Shown here piece by piece: positions 56,248-64,000 of a DNA stretch of 64,000 nucleotides. Each line of letters starts with the position of its first letter. The first letter of the stretch is position 1. The notes under the pieces are model-generated. The model searched no databases. It saw only the letters and a program-made list of their open reading frames with translations, and was not told the DNA's origin. This stretch comes from Volvariella volvacea V23 (Eukaryota > Basidiomycota > Agaricomycetes > Agaricales > Pluteaceae). Made by a program: the position numbers and the translations under genes. The stretch covers positions 1,297,551-1,361,550 of the forward strand of contig KB722738.1 in NCBI GenBank assembly GCA_000349905.1, written 5' to 3'.

Positions 56248-59200
56248 TCAACTCCCTGGTGAAGTCCGTGAAACCGAAGGTAATACTGAAGACGAGGATC
56301 CTGCGGTACTAGTCGTACTCGACCGGTATTGGAAAAGATCATGCAACCTAGAAAGCTTATCCTGCCCATCCGAACTCATACCAGTATATCGTGATGTGAT
56401 ATCTGTTGCGGGTGCTGTGGCGTTTGAACGGTCGCGTTGGTTAGATTCCAGTTCTAGGGTGTGAATCAACAACTGTTCAATTACTCAAATGGAAAACTTC
56501 ATACTTGATAATGTGTCCGCAACCATGGCATTCCTCTCCTGATCCTCTGCTGCACGACTCGCAAGGGCTCGCGTGATGTACTTACGGAAGGCAGGGCCAG
56601 TGGACTCCAACATCTTGTCCACTCTCGCGCGCTTGTGAGGATAAGCTTTGAGGAAGTGGTGCAACTCCGTGATACCCTCTTTGTGTAGGGCCCCGGTTGT
56701 CTCGCTTGATATATGCCCAATGATCACCAGGAGTTGTGCATCTGGATCAGGCTCTTCCACAGGCGGGGAAAAGATGCCATTGCCGTTGATTGAAGAGGTG
56801 CTTGGACTGGTGCGATGGCTATGCCTGTTACTGGCCGCTGATGATGCCGTTTCCTGCGGTGACATCGGTCGACTGGAAGAAGGGGAGTAGGCACGAGGAG
56901 CTGCTTGGCGGGGGGGACCATCGGTCACTGCTCTTGAATTGAGGATCCGGTAGACATAGGGGTAGACGATGGTTGCGGAGGGATCATCAAAGGACGCCGA
57001 TAATAGTTCATACACATCATCCCCGTAATGTGCTGAGCTGAAGTTAGTGCTTGCAACTCGCAGGGTGTGATTGTGTATAGACTCACCAACTACATGCTGT
57101 ATGATCACCTTGATTGTTCGCAGCGGCATATCCCCGCATGGTACCTTGTTTGTGGCCCTTGCCCTCCATTCATTAGGTGGAACGGATTGCAGGAAATGCT
57201 CAACTGCAGGAAACAATTCCACTGGGTCAAGGTGAGTCTCACTGAGGTCCTGTGGGATGTTCCTCGCCAGTTTCCAGACACACTTGAGTACCAGTTCGGC
57301 CACCTTAGCTTCCTTGGAATCCGACTGAGTACCGGTACTAGGGAAGGGCTTTACAATGCGGAGGAGTAAAGCAAATAGCGCTCTGAAATAGCTTAGTGGC
57401 ACGTAGGAGTGGTAAATCAGCCGACAACTAACCGGAACACAGACATCCTTCTGGCTGTTGCAAACAATCGTAGGATAATCATATTGATGAACCGTGAAAG
57501 ATCTTTGACCCTCTTAACAGTACTGTCATCCGTCTCCAGCAGTCGTAATGTTAGCTCATCCAATAATGATGTCAATATCTCCACGGGAAGGGATTCAGCA
57601 AGGAACGGGTGATCACAGAAATTATTCAGTGTCTGGATTAGATGTTTGGCCAATCGGAAATTTTCTTCTGGAAGTAAGTTATCCGATGGCTCAAAAATGT
57701 GTGCCATTTGTAGCGATATAGTTTCGATCAGACCTTCGGTGTGTTCAGCGAGTTCTCGGTACGGCGGGGAAGACGGACCGGCCTCTGGGCCTATCGATAA
57801 TATCCTTTGTATCTTTTTGAGGGCGTCCACGCTACGGGAGGCATCAGTACTAAGGATGGTTGAAATTGTGATAGTGATATCCTCAGTAGAAGGATCACTA
57901 TAGCCGTTTTGTGGCTGGGCATAAGGGATTGCGGGGGAGGGTTCAGGATCGTTGGGAACGAACTCTTCAAGCGGTTCTTGACGTGAAGTTGGTACGGGTT
58001 GTGATACAGGAACAGAACGAGGCTTTCCGAGACGAGAGGGTAACAAGCTTTTGGGTCTTGCAATTCCCGTTGGCGAAGCAGGATTGGGGATACTTGAAGG
58101 TTTCAAAGCTCGCGGGGGTGATTCAGCACGCGAGGCAGTCGTTAGTGTGGGGGAACCTGAGCGTAGAGTACGTGCAGGGGAGGCGGGACGAGCTAAGCGG
58201 GAGAGACCAGAGATCGCTGGACTAGCTGGGCGAGCAATTCCAGTTGCGAGTCGAGAGGCCGCCGATACCGGTATCGGTGCTGAGGCCTCTGGGACCACTG
58301 GAGCCGGAACACGACGTAAACGCTCTTCTAGTTGTGTTTTGTCCTTTGGGGGTAGTGGTCCTACCAGGGACCACACCTTCTCCCCAACCAGCATATACAC
58401 CTCACTGTGCCATGCTATTTTAGGCTGATGGTGTTAAAGCTCGGAAATTCTTACCTAAGGGCACCTAAAGCGGACTTCCTGACTGCAGAATCCTTGTCCG
58501 ATATCATGGAGGCAATTAAAGGCATAGCCTTCGTAGGCTCACAAGCACTCATTCCTGATTTCTTCAGCAAAGCACCCAACTCATCCAGTGCGCCCTGTCG
58601 CGTTTTGGCCACTTTGGACCTCAATCCGTGCTCAAGCAGTAGCTGGAATACTCTGCTGTACGCATATACATGCGGAATAGCTCTGATGATTTGTTGCACG
58701 CGATTGCGAACTTGCTCTCGGGGTTCTCCAAGCTAGAAGAGCATATTAGTTGGGAGTTAGTCTAGGTATCAGCGAGCTACCTTGTAAATAATCGTTGGTA
58801 CGAAGCAAAGTGCCTCGTTGTCACTTAATTGATAACCAACACCACGGAGGAACGTCAAAATAGCCTCCACCACGTCCAAAGATTTAGATAATAGGTTTGG
58901 CTGGGGTTCATGAGCCTTGATTGATACGTATTTCAGAGGGAGATCGAAGTTGGCTAACGCAATGGTCTCTGTTATATCGCTGTTTTGGGCGTTGACATAG
59001 AACTCTGCAATCGCCGTTAAAGCATTCATATTGTCGTTGACGGCGTTATGACTGGTGCTAAACAACTGCGAGACAATCTCTTTGGAAGCATTGGGTTCCA
59101 TCTGCATCTGAAGCAAATCCGCGAGGTCCTTACGCGTAGGCCCACCTTCGTTTATCCACCGCTGCGCATCTTTACCAGTACGGTTCTTTCTGGCATCGGG

Positions 59201-62200
59201 GTTGGTACTGGAAAATGGATAATTGGAGGCAGAAGACGCAGCAGTAGGTGCTGTAGATGCCATTCCTGGTTTTTTGAGACCGAGTTTACCCGGAGCGCGT
59301 AGGCCAGCAGTAGATGGCTCAACTGGTGTCTCTGCACGCGATTCTGGTCTGCTTGTGCCCTGAGGCAATTTACGGCGAATTCCAGTGAGCTTGGAAGGTG
59401 GTTTGGCACTTGGTGCAGAAGCCGTGGTTGGGGATTCTAGGGGAGGGCTGGGGGCAGGGGCAGGGGCGGAGGCGGAGGCTGACGCTTTACTAGTGGCTTT
59501 GGTTGGAGGCGCAGCAGATGCAGGTGCAGCACTTCCTGCGGGCCGTGCTGCTTGAATAAGAGGTAGGGCAGTATTACGTGAAGCAGGCTTCAACGAATTT
59601 GTCTGCTGCAGGACATAGTCATAGCCTGCATTGGCGACTAAAACTGGAAGGATGGCCTGAGCGCCCTTTCGGACATCACTATTTCTGTCGTCTAGCGAAG
59701 CAACCACAGGCGCAGCCCAGCTGCTAAGGTCTAGGGATGACGGGGGTTCGTGCTCTTTACACCAGTCTACAAGCCAATTGAGCAGCGTTCCTTTTTGCAT
59801 CGGGTTCTGGGCCTCCAGCGCTGTTGCAATACTTGACACCATGCAATCCAGCCCTTCGCAAGCAGTAGCTATGGCTGATAAAGTTGCTAGTGCAGCTTGT
59901 CGTATTGGTGCCTTCTGGTCCGCAAGGACTGTGCACACAGGAAGAACAAACAAGCGTGCGTGCTTTTCAAAGGGCTTGTTCATCCCTGTTGCTATACGAC
60001 CAACAATATCTAATGCTAGCGTTTGGACGGCCTTGTTAGTGTCTGTTACACGCGCCTTCAAGACTTGTCCGATCTCCCCTGTTTACGTTCAGTCAGAACG
60101 CATAGCTAGACAGACAAAAATCCGAAGCATACCCATGTTGGGCTTTAATCGTTTATTACTACCCTGGTCCAGGATGGCTTGGAATGTTTCAAGCGCTTCC
60201 TTCTTTGTTTTCCACGCATCACTCTTAGAATCAGCAAGGATGGTGGTGCCTTTCAGTAATCCATCAACCTCGACCCGGGGGAAGAGGTCGTCAAGGGCAT
60301 CAGGAATGCCACCCGCTTTTCCTGAGCTTCCTGAACTTGTAGTAGCCATGGCCAAAACGTCTTGAGAAGTGCGTGTCGGTTCCGGAACTGGTGTGCCCTC
60401 CACTTTATCGAACTCAGAATTGATAGTATTCAATAGTTGAGGGTTAAGATCTTCGAGGAGGTCCTTGATACCTGCAATATCAATTTAGCAAGTATCTACA
60501 TTAACGACCCAAGTGTTTCATACCGGCACCGGCGAAAATCTTGACAGTTACCAGCGTCTTGGTTGCACTTGTACGAACCGCCGCATTAGAATTTGATAGA
60601 GCAATTTTTAGGAAATCAATCAGTGCTCGGAGAGATACCCCAGCGACCCCAAATTCGTTCAATGCGTTTCCTATCCAAGTCACAGCGTCTGCCAGTACCT
60701 TTGGCGCCTTCTGTTTCGACAAGGGCTCATAGGCTATGGATATTTAGTATAGCTCCTAATTCAGTTGGGCACGATTGCTGACCTTGGGACAACACAAATT
60801 GTAATGACGTCCTCTCAGCAAAGGCAATAAGTGCATCGCCCGCTGGTTTCTTTAGCTTCATATCGCCAAGCTTTTCTGTCAGGTGCGGAACACTGAGAGC
60901 AGGACAAGAACGGCCAAAACTTGGACACCTCTCTGCCAGTAAGGTTAAAATACCATATAATTTGGAGGATACCTAGATGACGCTTAGCAAATGTTGTCAG
61001 ACTGCCCAGTGTTACCCACCTGAAAGTTCTTCTCCGACCATCCTTTCTTTGCTAGCGCACGCACAATGACTTCAGCTTCTACCGTTTCTACCACACCTTC
61101 AAGCCATGTTGTCATTTCCTCTAAGGCTGCTAGTCGTGTCTTCCAGTTAGAATCACCAAAATCAGAAATGATAGATGATGGTATGAGATCAGCAGCCAGT
61201 GCTTCCGCATCTTCTGGTGTATGCTTGTATTTGAAGGTATCTAGAGTACCTGGTGGTGCAGCAGCGGCAGACTTGGACTTCGTCGGAGGGGCAGTACCAG
61301 CCAGCGGCTTCTTTGCGGGAGCAGCTGCAGGAGGGGCAGCAGAAACTGGAGCACCCTTTTCGCTTCCTTCCGCCGCAGGAGCTTTCTTGACCTGCAATAC
61401 CCGATATAAATAGGAGTGGCAGGTATAGAGGGAGAACTACCAACCATCAGTCGTGCAGGCGGTTTAGCCGCTGGTTTTTTCGGCGGTTCGGGTTCATCGA
61501 GGAGTTCTTCAGCAGGGGGTGGGGGTGGCTTTGCCGGTGCAGGCTTGCTAGCAGGCTTCTTTGCTGGAGGCGCAGAGGCAGCTGGAGCTGGCTTAGGCGG
61601 GCCGCCTGCCCCAGCCTTACACTTAACTGTTGCTTTCTCATATGCCTCCTTTACCTTAGCTTTCCGAACATCAGCCAGACCTTCCATGAGCGCATTTAAC
61701 GGCCGTTCGCCGACCATTTTCATGAGTGTACCGAGGCAAGTCGCAGCCTCGTTGCGGGCACCTTCGAACCCATCCTCGAGCAATGTGGCAAGGGTATCGG
61801 ACAATGGCTTGATTTGAGCAGGTAGAATTGGAGTTTTTGCTGTGCTAATACAACGCCCCAGAAATTTGAGCGTGCCTTCCTTGACCTGAGGATTTTTGGA
61901 TTTCAAGGCGGTGTCCAAATCTGGTATCACATCTGACAATGTTGTCTATGGCAATGTAAATAGATGAATCAAACTATAAGACTGAGCTTACTGTTGCAAA
62001 TACAGCATCCAGTGCGTTGCCTATGGCATCGGTTACATTGGCCTTCCGCTCCTTGAGACGTTCCAGCATCAAAGGCACGACAGCTTCCCGGTATTTTGCA
62101 AAAGAGCTCATTAGCCCTTTGGCCAGCTCCTCCATGCAGTTGGCAGCGACCATAACGCAGTTGATGTTGGCATCTGCCTGAATCCTTTGCGCCATCGCTT

Positions 62201-63365
62201 TGGCGAGATCTCCTAGCTCCGGTGCTTCTTGTATACGTGGTGTTGCCACGAGTAGTGCGTGAACTTCATCTAAAACTTCCTTTCTCTCCTTCCACTTCGA
62301 TGATGCAAGAGCAGTTTGCAAAGTTGCTGGTAACTTGGGTACTATGTTAACTTCTTCGGCAAATGCTCGCGGATCGAAAACAGCTTCAACGCATGTTAGT
62401 AACAAAATGAAGTGTGGACTTGGTCCTACCTTCTTCCGCCTCTGCAGGTGGTGCATCGTCTGGTTGTTCTACTGCGAGCTCAGCCTCCCGAGCCTGAGAT
62501 CGTGTCATCCTCTCTGCCTTGAGAGTTCCCTTTCCCTTTCCATCTTTGTCCATGCCTTCGAATGCTTCCTTCAATTCCTTCACCTGAACGGGCTTCAAGT
62601 CTGCCAACCATGGTTCGATACCAGGTCCAATATATTGGTATAGGATATGCGCAAGTGCTGTGCCTTCTGCTCGGACTGTTTTATCGTTGTGTCCAAATAT
62701 CTTTGGCAAGGCCTTCAAGACAGGTGGTGGTGGTGTAGTTTGCGTCCCGAAGAGACTGGATGTGAGGTAAAATTAGTCGACGCGGGCTATCCTAACCATG
62801 TTACTTGCAAGAACATACCGGACGACCTCCTTTAATGCAGTCACACATCCAGCGACTGTCTTCGGTTGCTTCGCACTGAGTCCAGGTAAAATGTCATCCT
62901 ATCGAATAAATATAGCGATTTATGACCCTGAATCGCGTCGAAAGCAGTTGATTTACGCACGACAACGCTTGCACCCCCATTTTCCACTTCGACGTATTGC
63001 AGCACAAGCTCTATCGCTTGATTCTTCGTCCCAGCCCTTGCAGAACCAAAACACTTGTCCACCAATGCGGGTACGACTGCCTCTCGCGTCTTTGCCGCAG
63101 TCTCACCTGCATACTTGACCAATGCCACTATAGACTCGACACCCTTCTCCTGTGCAACTGCATTTGAGTCTGTGACTATTTTCTTTAATAGATCTGGGTT
63201 GCCGATGTAGGGTTTGAAGGCAGGATCGGTGTCCGAGGCGGTCGTCTGGAAGATCTTGATGAGCGACTCATAGGCACTGACGCGTGCCTTCCAGTTCTTG
63301 TGTGCGAGTCTCTCTGCGATGGGTAGTTGTGAAAAATCCTCTTCTTGTGGTGGTGGGCCATCCAT
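56248..63365 (-). CDS. XMAP215/Dis1-family TOG protein (Stu2/Alp14 homologue), long form
   Basis: This is a microtubule polymerase of plus ends, spindle poles and kinetochores. The start at 63365 gives MDGPPPQEEDFSQLPIAERL. TOG modules: TOG1 about 63340-62700 (AHKNWKARVSAYESLIKIFQ); TOG2 about 62350-61650 (ALASSKWKERKEVLDEVHAL); TOG3 about 61400-60500 (GDSNWKTRLAALEEMTTWLE); TOG4 about 60330-59600 (KSDAWKTKKEALETFQAILD). An Ala/Pro/Ser/Lys linker follows TOG2 and TOG4. TOG5 is about 59200-58370 (GGPTRKDLADLLQMQMEP, VYMLVGEKVWSLVGPLPPKD, KTQLEERLRR). The C-terminal domain holds GITELHHFLKAYPHKRARVD, and the end reads DKLSRLHDLFQYRSSTT and TSPGS. Total is roughly 2000 residues, like animal ch-TOG rather than two-TOG yeast Stu2. 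At least a dozen exons; the last intron is 51 nt. Confidence 0.9.
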
Positions 63366-63473
63366 CGTGATGGAGCTGGATGGGGTCGTGCTCAGAGCTT
63401 GGAGTGCCCATAATTCGCCTTCGAACCACAACCCTTGATGTGTCACATGACCTAATCTACACGAGCTCTAAAT

Positions 63474-64000
63474 CTACCTACTAGCTAGGGCGGCACCTAC
63501 CTCCTCAATGACCATAAAAACGCCATGGAACTCTTCATCAGACGTAGTTGCTCCCATATCCTCTAGCATCCTTTGCGTCTGGATGTGTCTATCAGCCACC
63601 TCATCTCGCTCCTTCTCCATCCTGAGGTTATGATACACAACTGAAAGGAAGTATTGCACATCCATCAAGGAGCGATGTATCTCCAGTTTGAGGAAATCTT
63701 CTTCCGCTAATTTTAGAAAAGGTACTGCTTCCTGCAATTCCTTAACTGAGCCAGGGTATGAGAAAGGGTGTGACGGAGCAGGCACTTTAGTGGGGCCTAC
63801 CTATGTCTTCCTTTATAGAGATTATGCACCGAGCTAAAGTGAAGCACGCATTGGCTCTCTGCTCTAAGTCATGCCCCATAATTAACTACCGATTTGTCGC
63901 ATAAATAGCCAAAAAAAATTAAAAGATATGTCGACCTTACTTGTGGCATAATTTCTTCCAGTATACGGCGACATTTTTTAGTCATGCCAAACTCCAGCCC
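63474..64000 (-). CDS. Anaphase-promoting complex subunit 5, C-terminal part (partial)
   Basis: APC5 is a TPR-containing scaffold subunit of the anaphase-promoting complex. From the window edge inward: GLEFGMTKKCRRILEEIMPQ, then a new exon with LIMGHDLEQRANACFTLARC IISIKEDI, then KVPAPSHPFSYPGSVKELQE, FLKLEIHRSLMDVQYFLSVV, YHNLRMEKERDEVADRH and the end VIEEVGAALASR at TAG 63474-63476. EEIMPQ...DLEQRA..CFTLARC is typical of the family's last TPRs. The N-terminal majority lies beyond the window. The gene is in tandem with the TOG gene, 108 bp upstream of its start codon. Confidence 0.82.

Noticed and set aside
61416..61817. Gly/Ala-rich plus-strand frame
   Set aside because: It is the complement of the Ala/Pro/Lys linker of the TOG protein, not an independent gene.
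1..64000. tRNA or rRNA genes, CRISPR arrays, insertion sequences
   Set aside because: By eye I saw no convincing A-box/B-box pair outside coding exons, no rRNA-like sequence, no regularly spaced repeats and no transposase or reverse-transcriptase domain. tRNAscan-SE and a repeat library would be decisive.

Overview
This window looks like a nuclear contig from an agaricomycete basidiomycete. A Rhizoctonia/Ceratobasidium-type fungus is my best inference, but it is not proven. The evidence is eukaryotic gene structure with many GT-AG introns of about 50 nt, closely packed genes on both strands, and fungal families such as GT48 glucan synthase, a basidiomycete-type FHIP and a UPF0658-type Golgi protein. 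Coordinates of multi-exon genes run from start codon to stop codon and include introns. I assembled the exon joins by eye.

Layout. 1-11.3 kb: 3' end of dipeptidyl peptidase III (+), a PTC7-type mitochondrial phosphatase with two micro-exons (-), a leucine-rich-repeat-like protein (-) and the complete 11-exon 1,3-beta-glucan synthase FKS1 (+). 11.5-25.1 kb: three related coiled-coil genes, two on the minus strand (429 and 1506 aa) and one on the plus strand (543 aa). An FHIP-like endosome/dynein adaptor gene and a DNAJC9-like histone co-chaperone gene lie between the second and third. 25.2-31.4 kb: PAP2 phosphatase (dolichyldiphosphatase-like), UPF0658-like Golgi membrane protein, SET-domain methyltransferase, and an SDR dehydrogenase divergent from the SET gene. 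31.6-41 kb: a large disordered protein, an EHT1/YheT-type alpha/beta hydrolase, GIR2/RWDD1, mitochondrial ribosomal protein bS21m, and a cysteine-patterned protein of unknown family. 41-50 kb: gene-poor, with a CTK2/cyclin K-like cyclin, a 100-N assembly gap, and eIF2B alpha cut by that gap. 50-64 kb: an unknown intronless ORF, methionine aminopeptidase 1, glycerol-3-phosphate acyltransferase, a long XMAP215-family TOG protein, and the C-terminal part of APC5.

Most genes are housekeeping and do not form one pathway. Several touch cell wall and membrane biosynthesis (FKS1, PAP2, GPAT), microtubule or endosome transport (XMAP215, FHIP), and translation (eIF2B alpha, MAP1, GIR2, bS21m).

The most unusual content is the coiled-coil family at 11.5-25.1 kb. 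Its members share a recurring motif spaced by exactly 35 or 49 residues. Two of them also share a C-terminal domain and an intron at the same position whose length is a multiple of three. I do not recognise this family. The glucan synthase also has a divergent echinocandin hot-spot 1 segment.
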